Below the pieces are notes generated by a model. The model was not told the DNA's origin and ran no database searches. It worked only from the letters and a program-made list of their open reading frames with translations. Source: an uncultured Acetobacteraceae bacterium (GTDB taxonomy: Bacteria; Pseudomonadota; Alphaproteobacteria; Acetobacterales; Acetobacteraceae). Taken from it: a stretch of DNA of 64,000 nucleotides. The translations under genes were made by a program, and so were the position numbers. Within the stretch, counting starts at the first letter, position 1, and each line of letters begins with the position of its first letter. The stretch covers positions 62,001 through 126,000 of the forward strand of contig CAMKWS010000001.1 of assembly GCA_946476985.1 (NCBI GenBank), read 5' to 3'. This document shows, in pieces, positions 9,510 through 19,674 of the stretch.

Positions 9510-11396
9510 TTGACCTCTGATCAAGCGCAATCTGGCACGAGCTTTTCTAACCCAATAGATCACTTTGCCCGTTATATAGGAGAAACTCCAGAGACCGTTT
9601 TACATAAGGTCTTTGGTTTCCCTGCATTTAGGGGGCTGCAAGATGCTGCTGTAAATGCGGTAATGAATGGAGAGGACACGCTCGTCCTCATGCCTACAGG
9701 AGGAGGCAAAAGCCTTTGCTATCAAGTCCCTGCAATATGCCGTAAGGGGGTAGGATTAGTCATTTCTCCACTCATTGCCTTGATGGAAGATCAAGTTGCT
9801 GGATTGCGCCAATTGGGGGTACGAGCTGCGGCTCTCCATTCTGAAATGGAGTATAATGATCAGCTTACCATCAGAGAGGACCTGCTCTGTGGGCAACTCG
9901 ACCTCCTGTATATTTCGCCTGAAAGATTACTCTCAGCTTACAGCCTAAATCTCTTACGACAATGTCCACTATCGCTTATCGCTATTGATGAAGCGCATTG
10001 TGTATCTGCATGGGGGCATGATTTTCGGCCTGAATATCGAGAGCTGGCTAATTTACGGCAAATATTCCCTAATGTTCCACGCATTGCTCTTACAGCTACG
10101 GCAGATCCTCGCACGCGTAACGATATTCTATCAGCATTAGATATGCCCACAGCTCATGTGTTGATGGGTAGTTTTCATCGCAGTAATTTATTTCTGCAAG
10201 TCCAACCCAAGATCTCTGAAACCACCCAAGTTATTAACGCCCTAAAACGACATATGGGGCATGGAGCCGCAATCGTATATTGCGGTAGCCGCAAAAAAAC
10301 AGAGAAGCTAGCCGCCCATTTAAGAGGGAAGGGCTATACAGCCTTTGCCTTCCACGCAGGCCTGGCACCTGCAGAGAAAAAGAATGTCCTCACGCGGTTT
10401 CGCTCAGGGGAACCCATGGTTGTTGCTGCAACAATTGCTTTTGGAATGGGGATAGATCGTCCAGATGTGCGAGCTGTTATCCATCTTGATATGCCGACCT
10501 CGCCAGAGGGCTATTATCAGCAAATTGGGCGTGCTGGTCGAGATGGCGAACATTCACACACACTCTTACTTCATAACGGGGAAGGTATTGCTCGTGCTCG
10601 GTATTGGTTAGAGGAATCCCAAGCTCCAGATACTGAAAAACGTGCCATGCAAGGGCGGCTTGAGAGTATGATCTCTTTTACAGAGACAACGGGTTGCCGA
10701 ACTCAGGCCATTCTTGCTTGCTTTGGTGAAGACTTTCATGAACCTTGCGGCCACTGTGATAACTGTCTTCACCCACCGTTTACCTTTGATGCAACAGAAG
10801 CTGCGCAGAAGGTTCTTTCCACTGTTTATCGCACTGGTGAACGTTTTGGAGCAGTCTTATTGACAGCCGTCTTAAAAGGTAAAATGACCGACACGGTTGA
10901 AAAACACGCTCTTCAGCATTTGTCTGTCTTTGGAATTGGAAAAGATAAAACAGAAAGCTGGTGGCGTATGGTTATTCGACAACTTATTGCCCGTGGCGCC
11001 ATCGGTATGACGGGTGAGCATGGAGGCCTTGGCTTAAGACGGGACACAGCACGGCCTATTCTGCGAGGTGATGTTCCCGTTTCATTAAGAGATGATGCTC
11101 CTATACAAGCCTTATCAGCCTCAAATAAAATCAAAAAAGATAATGATGAAGAAGAGTTATCGGAGAGAGAATACCGCGCTTTCTTAGCGTTAAAAATGTG
11201 GCGAAGAGAAGAGGCATACACACAAGAGATACCGCCTTATATCATTTTCCGAGATGCAACATTGAAAGATATCGTCCGGGTTTATCCAGCCGATGTGCGT
11301 GAGTTAGGAGAAGTACGTGGAGTAGGGCAGAGCAAGTTGGAACGTTACGGAGAGGATGTTATTCGGATCTTACAGGATGAATATAAAAAAGGCTGA
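9510..11396 (+). CDS. recQ: ATP-dependent DNA helicase RecQ
   Basis: MPTGGGKSLCYQVP, DEAHC, GRAGRDG, CGHCDNC zinc-binding, C-terminal HRDC. Confidence 0.96.
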   Translation: MTSDQAQSGTSFSNPIDHFARYIGETPETVLHKVFGFPAFRGLQDAAVNAVMNGEDTLVLMPTGGGKSLCYQVPAICRKGVGLVISPLIALMEDQVAGLRQLGVRAAALHSEMEYNDQLTIREDLLCGQLDLLYISPERLLSAYSLNLLRQCPLSLIAIDEAHCVSAWGHDFRPEYRELANLRQIFPNVPRIALTATADPRTRNDILSALDMPTAHVLMGSFHRSNLFLQVQPKISETTQVINALKRHMGHGAAIVYCGSRKKTEKLAAHLRGKGYTAFAFHAGLAPAEKKNVLTRFRSGEPMVVAATIAFGMGIDRPDVRAVIHLDMPTSPEGYYQQIGRAGRDGEHSHTLLLHNGEGIARARYWLEESQAPDTEKRAMQGRLESMISFTETTGCRTQAILACFGEDFHEPCGHCDNCLHPPFTFDATEAAQKVLSTVYRTGERFGAVLLTAVLKGKMTDTVEKHALQHLSVFGIGKDKTESWWRMVIRQLIARGAIGMTGEHGGLGLRRDTARPILRGDVPVSLRDDAPIQALSASNKIKKDNDEEELSEREYRAFLALKMWRREEAYTQEIPPYIIFRDATLKDIVRVYPADVRELGEVRGVGQSKLERYGEDVIRILQDEYKKG

Positions 11397-11448
11397 GACA
11401 ACATACTGCCCCAGCCTTAATGATAATTTTATAAAATGATATTTGGCC

Positions 11449-11949
11449 CTATGGCTGCTCGTGCGGTTCGGGAATACTGGGGAGCATAGCAAAAGAAGCT
11501 GTAACATCTCCAACATCTTGAAAATGAAACGTAAAAGGTACATCGCCTCCTGGTTGGAAATCAGCTTTAAATCCCTGGCAAATGAGGTGATACCCCCCCA
11601 TAGGAAAAACTAATGTACCATCATGAGGGACGGCCATTCTCTGAAAGATATCCTCCACAGCGTGGATACTTTGAAGAGCCACCTGGCTGTTACGATTAGA
11701 GATCACAGATTGGCACGCTGGAGAAGATACTCCACGGAGCAATACGTCAGAAGAGTTATAGTTACTCAGTGTAAATGTTCCATAAGCGAGGCTAGCTCCT
11801 TGGTACCCAACGTGAAGGGTAGCGTTATTCACCTCAATTGCATGGGATGTTGGAGGGGTTTGCCCCATAGCTATGCCCACACTGCCAATAACTACAGCAG
11901 CTAGTGCTAATATGCGATGAACGCGCATTTTACCTCCCGTGTTTCCCAT
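11449..11949 (-). CDS. PCu(A)C-type copper chaperone
   Basis: Signal peptide; M(x)n pattern with VPHDGTLVFPMGGYHLIC and DVTASFAML typical of the family. Confidence 0.75.
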   Translation of the reverse strand: MGNTGGKMRVHRILALAAVVIGSVGIAMGQTPPTSHAIEVNNATLHVGYQGASLAYGTFTLSNYNSSDVLLRGVSSPACQSVISNRNSQVALQSIHAVEDIFQRMAVPHDGTLVFPMGGYHLICQGFKADFQPGGDVPFTFHFQDVGDVTASFAMLPSIPEPHEQP

Positions 11950-12106
11950 AATCGAATGTCCATACTATGCCTAAATGTGTTTCTTTGCTTTGAGCTATGC
12001 AAAAACTTTAGCTGAAATTGAGAAAGAAAAAAACGCTGTATTCCTCAAAGCGATGCTTTCCGGTAAACTAGAGAATAGTTGAGGACGCAAACGCCTCATA
12101 TTTTTA

Positions 12107-12607
12107 TTGGGATGGGCCATGCATTGTCCTTTTTGTGGGAACCAAGAAACACAGGTTAAAGATAGCCGCTCAACAGAAGATGGTGCAGCTATTCGCCGCC
12201 GCCGTGTGTGTTGTGCTTGTGCACAACGTTTTACAACAATTGAGCGGGTACAGCTGCGTGAACTTACCGTGATCAAGTCAGATGGAAGACGAATCCCTTT
12301 CGATAGGGATAAATTAGCACGCTCCATCCGTCTTGCTCTGCGTAAGCGCCCAGTTGATGATGTTCGGCAAGAACGCCTGCTAAATGGCCTTGTCCGTCAA
12401 CTGGAATCTTCAGGTGACCAAGAGATCGCCTCAAAAAAAATCGGTGAGTTGGTCATGGACGCATTGCGTGAAGTTGATGGTGTAGCGTATGTCCGTTTTG
12501 CCAGTGTATATAAGGACTTTCGCGAGATTGAGGCTTTCTCAAAACTTCTTGTTGATATGAGTTCTTCCACTCCCGCATCTGATGCCCCCTCTCAGGAGAC
12601 CCCATGA
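12107..12607 (+). CDS. nrdR: Transcriptional regulator NrdR
   Basis: MHCPFCG...DSR...[18 protein letters not shown] zinc ribbon + ATP-cone. Confidence 0.96.
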   Translation: MGWAMHCPFCGNQETQVKDSRSTEDGAAIRRRRVCCACAQRFTTIERVQLRELTVIKSDGRRIPFDRDKLARSIRLALRKRPVDDVRQERLLNGLVRQLESSGDQEIASKKIGELVMDALREVDGVAYVRFASVYKDFREIEAFSKLLVDMSSSTPASDAPSQETP

Positions 12608-13077
12608 CTGAACCAACATCTACTCCTTCACGCAAGCGTGCTAGAACGATCGCTCGTGTTGCGGCCACGCAAGCTCTTTTTCAGTGTGAGCAAAGCGGCA
12701 CCAGCCCTGAGACGGTTCTTAAAGAGTTCATTCGCCACAGACATATTGCGCCAACAGCCCAATTTGAAGATGGTCATATCCCTGATGCGGATCTCACATT
12801 ACTGGAAGAGATTGTACGAAATTCCGTACGGAAGCAGGATGAAATTGATAAGAATCTGGTCGCATTGCTACCTGAGAGCTGGCCTTTAGAGCGTATTGAC
12901 CCCGTTTTGCGGGCGTTACTACGGGCTGCCCTGGGTGAAATGATGGGTGATCTTCCCACGCAAATCGCAATTAATGAATATCTTGACGTAGCTCATGGCT
13001 TCTTCAGTGGAGATGAGCCTCGTATGGTGAATGGTATTCTTGATCAATTCGCACAGCAACGAACAAAATCTGCCTAA
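12604..13077 (+). CDS. nusB: Transcription antitermination factor NusB
   Basis: [14 protein letters not shown] ... [12 protein letters not shown]; 4-nt overlap with nrdR. Confidence 0.92.
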   Translation: MTEPTSTPSRKRARTIARVAATQALFQCEQSGTSPETVLKEFIRHRHIAPTAQFEDGHIPDADLTLLEEIVRNSVRKQDEIDKNLVALLPESWPLERIDPVLRALLRAALGEMMGDLPTQIAINEYLDVAHGFFSGDEPRMVNGILDQFAQQRTKSA

Positions 13078-13092
13078 AAGAAAGACATTCTT

Positions 13093-14037
13093 ATGGGAGA
13101 GTTTGACTTTATAGCCCGGCATTTTCGCCCTCTTGCAGGTGAGGGGGCAATGGAATTGCGGAATGATGGTGCCATTCTCTCCCTTTCTGCAGGGCAGGAG
13201 CTCGTTCTATCAAGTGATACAATGGTGGAGAATCTTCATTTTCTGCCAGATGACCCTCCTGAAACGGTTGCGCAGAAACTACTACGCTGCAATCTCTCGG
13301 ATCTCGCAGCCATGGGAGCTAAACCTTACAGATACATGCTCAATGTGAGTGTACCCCCTGGCCGGCATTACGATGATTCATGGTTTGGCCGCTTTGCATC
13401 GGGGCTACAGGCTGACCAAAATATGTTTGGTCTCTCTTTATTGGGCGGAGATACAACTGGAAGTCCTAAAGGCCTCACACTTACTCTCACTATTCTAGGA
13501 ACGGTCCCTAAAGGGCAGGCCCTGCGCAGAGATACAGCTAAAGAAGGGGATAGTGTCTGGGTTACTGGTAGTCTTGGTAAAGCAGCGCTTGGCCTACAAG
13601 CACGGAAAAACAGACTTGATGATCCAGATGGTACGCTAACCCAAGCTTATCGGGTTCCCACACCTCGTGTTGGTTTATCTTTATATGGGATTGTGAACGC
13701 GGCGATGGATATATCGGACGGTCTGCTGCAAGATTCCGGTCATATTGCCGAAGAATCCCATGTATCCATTACGTTATATGAAAGTCTTTTGCCCTTTTCT
13801 CCAGCAGTAAGACGGCATCTAGAACAATGGCGTGAGACAATTCTACTGGGCGGAGATGACTACGAGATTCTGCTCACATGCAAGGCTGAGCGTGAAGACG
13901 ACCTACAAAAGCACTGCCAATTAAACAACGTTGCCGTTACAAAGATTGGAATGGTTACGGCGGGTAGAGGCGTTACAATGCTAGATACCAATCAGCAACC
14001 TATCTCATTCTCTAGAACAGGTTGGCAACATTTCTGA
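13093..14037 (+). CDS. thiL: Thiamine-phosphate kinase ThiL
   Basis: GEFDFIARHF, DTMVENLHF, NLSDLAAMGA, GGDDYEILLT motifs. Confidence 0.95.
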   Translation: MGEFDFIARHFRPLAGEGAMELRNDGAILSLSAGQELVLSSDTMVENLHFLPDDPPETVAQKLLRCNLSDLAAMGAKPYRYMLNVSVPPGRHYDDSWFGRFASGLQADQNMFGLSLLGGDTTGSPKGLTLTLTILGTVPKGQALRRDTAKEGDSVWVTGSLGKAALGLQARKNRLDDPDGTLTQAYRVPTPRVGLSLYGIVNAAMDISDGLLQDSGHIAEESHVSITLYESLLPFSPAVRRHLEQWRETILLGGDDYEILLTCKAEREDDLQKHCQLNNVAVTKIGMVTAGRGVTMLDTNQQPISFSRTGWQHF

Positions 14038-14071
14038 GTGTAGGAGAGAATATCATTCCTCCCACACTCAG
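14034..14071. terminator. Hairpin between convergent thiL and GNAT gene
   Basis: CTGAGTGT...ACACTCAG with internal GGAG/CTCC pairing; no clear T tract. Confidence 0.4.
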
Positions 14072-14116
14072 CTTAGTCTAAATACGACACATTAACTCAG
14101 ATTAACTGCCTGTTTC

Positions 14117-15295
14117 TTATTCAGAGAGATGCTTCTCATATAAACGATGTGTTTTATGAGGATGAGGCACTAAAGATTCTGCCAGATTACGCATTCCTAC
14201 GTCATTCTCTAAAACCCAGCCCAGCTCAACCCATTTATAAGGCAATGAACGGCCACGGCGCATAAGCTCTACGATAGCAAATGACGGAAGTAGAGAGCCC
14301 ATCATTGTGCCGCGCAGCTTGCTCGTTACTCCAAGTAAAATCACACGTGCTGAACGGAACTTATGCGTTAACAAGCGATACCCAAGCTTTGCCCAACCCA
14401 ATGGAGATGGATTGCCGCCTAAATCCCCAGCAATGTCATAGAGATTGGGCAAGACCATTGCCATGGCAACAGGCTCACCATTTTGGTCAATTTGCACATA
14501 ATGTTCAGGACGCAATAACGGCTTGATTTGCTCAATCATGGCGACCATTTCATAATCTTGCATCGGCACAAAATTATATTTGTGAGACCATGCATCATTA
14601 TAGAGCTTCCGCAGTACCTCACCTTGGGCTGCAATCTCTTTCTTAGAGAGAGAACGGGTCGTGATACTACTCAAGCGTCCTTCGCCCAGTTTTAAGTTGC
14701 CGGGAACCTTGAAGCGTTCTTCCACATTATCATCAAGCTCGAGACGGTAGCTGAGCAAATCTTGCGTCTTTGTATAGCCTGCTTTGCGAATCAGCTCATC
14801 CAGACCTTTGGGGTGCCACGGAATCGCAATCGTTGGCTGTGACAATTGTCCATCAACCATAGTCCCTGTTTCTGCATTACCGCTAAGAGTAACAGGGCCT
14901 CGAACATAATGAATTTGCCGTTGTTTAAGCCAATCTTCCGCAGCTTTTAAGAGGGCAGAAACAATAGAAGGTTCGGGCAAAGAATCTAATGCACCAAATT
15001 GCCCAATTCTTTCTTTCCAATGCTCAATCGCTTTGTGATCAATGATCGCTGCGATTCGCCCGACAGGGTTTCCGTTACGCCATGCTAAAAAATATTGAAT
15101 ATCCGCATGCCTAAAAATAGGGGACGTTTTCGGGTCAAGAAGGTGCTTTTGCTCCATATCCAAAGGAGGCACAAAGCCTTCCATCCCCTTATAAATACGG
15201 CGGGGAAGAGTAATAAACCGACGCAAATCACCTATTTTCGTGACAGGTCGGACATCAACTACATCAGAATTAAAGTTTGGCGTTTCGCATTGCAT
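14117..15295 (-). CDS. GNAT-like N-acetyltransferase family protein (about 390 aa)
   Basis: Full-length ORF; ...RNGNPVGRIAAIIDHKAIEHW... pattern seen in large GNAT-fold proteins. Confidence 0.6.
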   Translation of the reverse strand: MQCETPNFNSDVVDVRPVTKIGDLRRFITLPRRIYKGMEGFVPPLDMEQKHLLDPKTSPIFRHADIQYFLAWRNGNPVGRIAAIIDHKAIEHWKERIGQFGALDSLPEPSIVSALLKAAEDWLKQRQIHYVRGPVTLSGNAETGTMVDGQLSQPTIAIPWHPKGLDELIRKAGYTKTQDLLSYRLELDDNVEERFKVPGNLKLGEGRLSSITTRSLSKKEIAAQGEVLRKLYNDAWSHKYNFVPMQDYEMVAMIEQIKPLLRPEHYVQIDQNGEPVAMAMVLPNLYDIAGDLGGNPSPLGWAKLGYRLLTHKFRSARVILLGVTSKLRGTMMGSLLPSFAIVELMRRGRSLPYKWVELGWVLENDVGMRNLAESLVPHPHKTHRLYEKHLSE

Positions 15296-15356
15296 AAAGG
15301 AGGCTATACTCCTACATGAGCTTTCCGGCTAGAGGGCAAAAAATGAAAGGGCTTCC

Positions 15357-16163
15357 ATGTCCAAACTTAACGACAACTCTTCAACACCTAAACACCACAT
15401 TCTAATCACAGGCGCCTCAAGCGGTATTGGTGCTGCCCTTGCGGAGTTTTATGCGCGCCCCAATATCCATTTGACACTCTGGGGACGTAGTGAAGAGCGT
15501 TTAGAAAAAACAGCTGAAACTGTCCGCGCAAAAGGAGCAACTGTCGCTACCTTCAGCATAGACATCACAAATGCTGAAAGCGCAATTGAAGCTTTACGCA
15601 AAGCTGACGATGAAGCACCTGTGGATATGCTGATTCTCTCTGCTGGTATGGCAGATATTCGCCCACAAAACGCTTTGGCAGAAGCAACAGACACCGTGTT
15701 GAAGATGTCTATGGTAAATTTTGCAACTCCTGTAGCCATGGCAACAGAAATGGCAGGACGTATGGCAGAGCGTAAAAGTGGCCATATTGCACTTATGGGC
15801 TCAGTTGCATCCTTCCATGATCTGCCATTAGCAACAGTCTATAGCGGGTCTAAGGCAGGGATTGGCCGTTTCAGCACGGCTTTACGTGCAGCGATGACAC
15901 CTCATAATGTAAAGATTACCCTCATCGTGCCTGGCTTTATTGATACACCTATGAGCCAGCGCCTTGAAGGTGAGCAAGCTTTTCTTGTTCCGGTTGATAA
16001 GGCCGCTCGTAAGATTGCTAGAGCGATTAATTCTGGCCGCGGGGTTTTAGTGTTCCCATGGGTCTTCCAATTGACCCGCCTGTTGGAAGCTGTGCTTCCT
16101 CGTGCTCTTGCACACAAGATCCTGCGTCGTCTTGAAATTATGCAACACCCGCCCGCTGCGTAA
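15357..16163 (+). CDS. SDR family NAD(P)-dependent oxidoreductase
   Basis: TGASSGIG, YSGSKAG catalytic motif. Confidence 0.9.
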   Translation: MSKLNDNSSTPKHHILITGASSGIGAALAEFYARPNIHLTLWGRSEERLEKTAETVRAKGATVATFSIDITNAESAIEALRKADDEAPVDMLILSAGMADIRPQNALAEATDTVLKMSMVNFATPVAMATEMAGRMAERKSGHIALMGSVASFHDLPLATVYSGSKAGIGRFSTALRAAMTPHNVKITLIVPGFIDTPMSQRLEGEQAFLVPVDKAARKIARAINSGRGVLVFPWVFQLTRLLEAVLPRALAHKILRRLEIMQHPPAA

Positions 16164-16314
16164 TTTAATTATCACAGCTATATGGTTTCTCTGTTTTTGC
16201 TTTCTTGTTTGAAGGGTTTAAAGCAAGAAAGTAATTACAGAGTAGCAATTAGATGCTTGCGAGCTTAACTGTGTCGTGGGAAAAGTGGACATTGCTTAGT
16301 GAAGGAAGAGCGCT

Positions 16315-17307
16315 ATGAAAGAAATTGTTGCCGTTGATATCGGAGGTACCCACGCTCGGTTTGCAATTGCGTCTATCGAGAATGGGCATGTTGTTGAACT
16401 TGGTGAAGCAACAACCTTAAAATGTGCTGAACATGCATCTCTAGCTCTAGCATGGGAAGCATTTAGCCGGTCATTGGGGCGCCCTGTCCCACGTGAGGCG
16501 GGTATTGCGGTTGCCTGCCCTATCACTGGCGACATTCTCAAAATGACAAATAACCCATGGATCATTCAACCAACTCAGCTTGGTAAGCGCTTGCAACTGG
16601 ATGATTTTGCCCTGGTAAATGACTTCGGTGCGGTAGGGCACGCTGTAGCTCAGGTTGGTCCTGAATATATGCGCCATCTCTGCGGGCCGGATGTCGATCT
16701 GCCTGAAAAAGGTACCATCACTATTTTAGGGCCAGGAACAGGCCTCGGTGTAGCAACATTGCTTCGCGGAGAAGACGGTTATCACGTTATTGAGACGGAA
16801 GGTGGCCATGTTGATTTCTCCCCATTAGATGCTGTTGAAGATCATATCCTTGTTGCATTGCGAGACCGTTTCCGCCGTGTCTCTGTCGAGCGTATCGTCT
16901 CTGGCCCGGGGCTAACCAATCTTTATGAGGTGATTGCTGAGCTTCAAGATCGGCCAATAACCATTAAGGATAATCGTACACTATGGACAACAGCTATGGA
17001 GGGGAGTGATACCCTTGCGGCTGCTGCATTAGAACGTTTCTTCTTAAGCCTTGGGTCTGTCGCTGGTGATCTAGCACTAGCCCATGGTGCTCATGGTGTC
17101 GTTGTAGCTGGCGGTTTAGGCCAACGCTTGGCTGATATTCTACCTCACTCTGGATTTGCTGAACGCTTCCTTGCGAAAGGACGTTTTGAGACAATGATGA
17201 GTGAAATGCCGGTAAAAATTATTACACATCCGCAGCCCGGGCTTTATGGAGCTGCTGCTGCCTATGCCAGTAAAGACGCTCGCAAAGGCGCTACACAGCC
17301 TTCATAA
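16315..17307 (+). CDS. glk: Glucokinase
   Basis: VDIGGTHARFAIA, NDFGAVGHAV, LGPGTGLGVA, ETEGGHVDFSP. Confidence 0.95.
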   Translation: MKEIVAVDIGGTHARFAIASIENGHVVELGEATTLKCAEHASLALAWEAFSRSLGRPVPREAGIAVACPITGDILKMTNNPWIIQPTQLGKRLQLDDFALVNDFGAVGHAVAQVGPEYMRHLCGPDVDLPEKGTITILGPGTGLGVATLLRGEDGYHVIETEGGHVDFSPLDAVEDHILVALRDRFRRVSVERIVSGPGLTNLYEVIAELQDRPITIKDNRTLWTTAMEGSDTLAAAALERFFLSLGSVAGDLALAHGAHGVVVAGGLGQRLADILPHSGFAERFLAKGRFETMMSEMPVKIITHPQPGLYGAAAAYASKDARKGATQPS

Positions 17308-17344
17308 AAAAAAGCATTTGCACTTATTAAAAAAAATAAGTGAT

Positions 17345-17380
17345 AATCCCAAGGAGTTTACAAAGCTCCTTGGGATTTTA
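17345..17380 (+). terminator. Rho-independent terminator of glk
   Basis: AATCCCAAGGAG-TTTACAAAG-CTCCTTGGGATTTT, 12-bp perfect stem. Confidence 0.8.
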
Positions 17381-17435
17381 AAGATTACCTTCATAATTTT
17401 GGGGAGAGCAGGCAAAGGCAATTCGCCGCTATGGG

Positions 17436-18122
17436 GTGATTGGAATGATACGTTTTTCTCATTTAATCATGGCTGCCTGTATTACTCTCTCAGGATATTG
17501 TGGTGTTCAATCAGGAGAGACGACCTTTCATAAATTACACTCATTGCTACCTCCACCGCCGGTTATGACTTCAGAGCTCGGCAAGAGGGATGTGTTCATT
17601 TATCAAAATACAAGACATCTCATCGGAACAGCTCGGTGGAAGCAAGCTATCCATGATGCTCGGGTTGGCTATGATGGTACGATTGAAGACTTCTTGCAGG
17701 CGGGCCATATCTCACTGACACCTGTCGACCATATAAAACTCATACATCGTCTAAAAATTGTGCAGCAAATGGCACGCCACCATATGACTGTTGAAAAAAA
17801 TATTTGGAAACGCCGACGTCCTTTTGTGGATTACGGTGGAAGAAGTTGTGTTGTTGGTCGTCGGCGTTTTTTTCCAAGTTGGTCATATCCATCTGGGCAT
17901 ACCGTCCGCGCTTATAGTATTGCACTCACTCTTAGTGATATGTTCCCAGCGCATAGAACCGAACTCCTTCAAAAAGCTCATGATTTTTCTGAAAGTCGCA
18001 TCATATGCGGAATGCATTGGCAATCTGACGTTGAAGCAGGAACACAGCTCGCATATCTAATATTTGAAGCTCAAGAAGAAATGAAAAGAGAATTTTTACG
18101 ATCAAATAAATATATTCAATAA
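17436..18122 (+). CDS. PAP2 family phosphatase (class A acid phosphatase-like)
   Basis: K(x)6RP (KNIWKRRRP), PSGHT, SR(x)5H(x)3D (SRIICGMHWQSD). Confidence 0.85.
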   Translation: MIGMIRFSHLIMAACITLSGYCGVQSGETTFHKLHSLLPPPPVMTSELGKRDVFIYQNTRHLIGTARWKQAIHDARVGYDGTIEDFLQAGHISLTPVDHIKLIHRLKIVQQMARHHMTVEKNIWKRRRPFVDYGGRSCVVGRRRFFPSWSYPSGHTVRAYSIALTLSDMFPAHRTELLQKAHDFSESRIICGMHWQSDVEAGTQLAYLIFEAQEEMKREFLRSNKYIQ

Positions 18123-18133
18123 GTTAATGTTCT

Positions 18134-18502
18134 TTAGAACAAGACTTTGAATCTATTAACTATATCAAAAAATATGTGGGGAGGTAGTGTTTCAATAAAT
18201 TTTGTTTGTCTTGCTCTAAAATCTAAAGAACGTGGATAACAGATAATCACGATACCTGTTGTTTTGAGAGGTTTCTCTAAAGGGACGCCTAATTTACTTC
18301 GACGTATAAAATTCCCATGATTTGTGATGGGTAGTACGGTTACTACACCGTTTAATAGTTGATTAAGTCCTGTTTGGGAAATCACCAGAACCGGGCGATA
18401 CCCTTTTTGCTCGTGTCCTGCCGTAGGGTTAAGATTAACCCAATAAAGATCTCCCTGCTTAATTACAGAGTCTCTCGGCCTTCCGATTGGCTGTTTAACC
18501 AT
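18134..18502 (-). CDS. Type II toxin-antitoxin toxin, MazF/PemK family
   Basis: IKQGDLYWVNLNPTAGHEQKGYRPVLVISQ, VVTVLPITN; overlaps an AbrB/MazE-like gene. Confidence 0.85.
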   Translation of the reverse strand: MVKQPIGRPRDSVIKQGDLYWVNLNPTAGHEQKGYRPVLVISQTGLNQLLNGVVTVLPITNHGNFIRRSKLGVPLEKPLKTTGIVIICYPRSLDFRARQTKFIETLPPHIFFDIVNRFKVLF

Positions 18503-18717
18503 GTCGCATCTTTCATTTTATCTGAAATGTCAGAGGGAGTGCCTTCTAGGAGTTCATCAAGCGTATAATCTGGAGCTGGTTTAGTGATGCTTAATCGATC
18601 ACCATCCACATGTACTCCGACTTGAGAACCAGCTTTAAGGCTTAGTTCTTTGAGATATTCTGCGGGAACTTCCATAACTACCGAAGAACCCATTTTCTTT
18701 AACTTGGCGATTTTCAT
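18463..18717 (-). CDS. Type II toxin-antitoxin antitoxin, AbrB/MazE family
   Basis: KLKKMGSSVVMEVPAEYLKELSLKAGSQVGVHVDGDRLSI swapped-hairpin domain; start at internal MKIAKLKK. Confidence 0.85.
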   Translation of the reverse strand: MKIAKLKKMGSSVVMEVPAEYLKELSLKAGSQVGVHVDGDRLSITKPAPDYTLDELLEGTPSDISDKMKDATWLNSQSEGRETL

Positions 18718-18788
18718 AGCATTCTCCAAAGTTCAAGAGGCTACATTTAGGGAGGATTATCTATCCTCACCATATTACCATAATCCTC

Positions 18789-19061
18789 CTATTGCGCGGG
18801 GGGATGTTTTGTATCCTGCAAGGCTCTACACTCTGCGCGCTCATTCCCGTAATCTGTCAAAAACACAGGCACCATTTTTAAATGAGGATGAGTTACCAGC
18901 TCCTCAGATAAAGCATGAAGTTCCATAGGGTGATAATTCACCAAAGGAGGACAGATAAAACGCTCAGTTCTAGAAGCACAGCTCGTGAACGAAAGAAATA
19001 ACAGAACCAAGGCATAGTTTAAGCCGAAACAAGACAGGTATTTTTTAAAATATTCCCTCAT
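18789..19061 (-). CDS. Rz1-like outer-membrane spanin lipoprotein
   Basis: Signal with lipobox-like LSFTSC, then CPPLVNYHPMELHALSEELVTHP...LTDYGNERAECRAL typical of Rz1-like proteins; start overlaps the upstream gene by 17 nt. Confidence 0.6.
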   Translation of the reverse strand: MREYFKKYLSCFGLNYALVLLFLSFTSCASRTERFICPPLVNYHPMELHALSEELVTHPHLKMVPVFLTDYGNERAECRALQDTKHPPAQ

Positions 19062-19278
19062 CAAGATACCTGATAAGTTGTTCGATATTACGAATACCGT
19101 TTGTACGAGCCTCCAAAGCACGCTGAAGGGCCCGAGATTTTGCTACGGCACCATCATTTCTGAATTTTTGTGTTTGGATATTGGCCGAATTACGTCCTGC
19201 ACGATGACTAAACCATGCCAAGAGACAAATAATCCCAAGAATTATAAGTATAATGCTTCCTAGAAAATATATCTTCAT
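19045..19278 (-). CDS. Rz-like inner-membrane spanin candidate
   Basis: 77 aa, N-terminal TM helix followed by charged helical periplasmic tail; overlaps the Rz1-like ORF. Confidence 0.5.
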   Translation of the reverse strand: MKIYFLGSIILIILGIICLLAWFSHRAGRNSANIQTQKFRNDGAVAKSRALQRALEARTNGIRNIEQLIRYLDEGIF

Positions 19279-19440
19279 GATTAATTCACATATAAAAATA
19301 AAGAAAGATCATAAATTATAATTATTTATCACATTCATTTATAAATAAAATATTTCCTATTTTATAATATAGTTCATACTTATTAACTTTTGTTTAGTAT
19401 TAAAATATTATCCTTCCTTATGGGTCTTAAGGAGGGTGTC

Positions 19441-19653
19441 ATGAGAAAACTTTCATTTACAGAAATAGAATGTGTCGCTGGTAGAGGAAGTGGCATTTGG
19501 GACCAAATGTCCGATGCGATGGCGGCTGTTTCAGCCGCATCAGCGGCATTAGCTTTAGTGCCATCACCGGCATCTTTACCGTTAGGTGTGTTCTCTGGGG
19601 TAACAGGACTTATGTCTGCTGGAGCGAGCTATATGGGGCACGTTGCACAATAG
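19441..19653 (+). CDS. Bacteriocin/microcin-like precursor peptide (70 aa)
   Basis: RBS AAGGAGG, leader MRKLSFTEIECVAGRG resembling double-glycine-type leaders, small hydrophobic Ala/Gly/Ser-rich core with GxxxG-like spacing; start re-called inside the 19390 ORF. Confidence 0.55.
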   Translation: MRKLSFTEIECVAGRGSGIWDQMSDAMAAVSAASAALALVPSPASLPLGVFSGVTGLMSAGASYMGHVAQ

Positions 19654-19674
19654 AATCCTTTATAAGAGGTTATA

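Noticed and set aside
19390-19440. Longer N-terminus for the 70-aa peptide (MFSIKILSFLMGLKEGV...)
   Set aside because: The strong AAGGAGG is positioned for the ATG at 19441; the extension reads through the RBS and would hide the leader motif.
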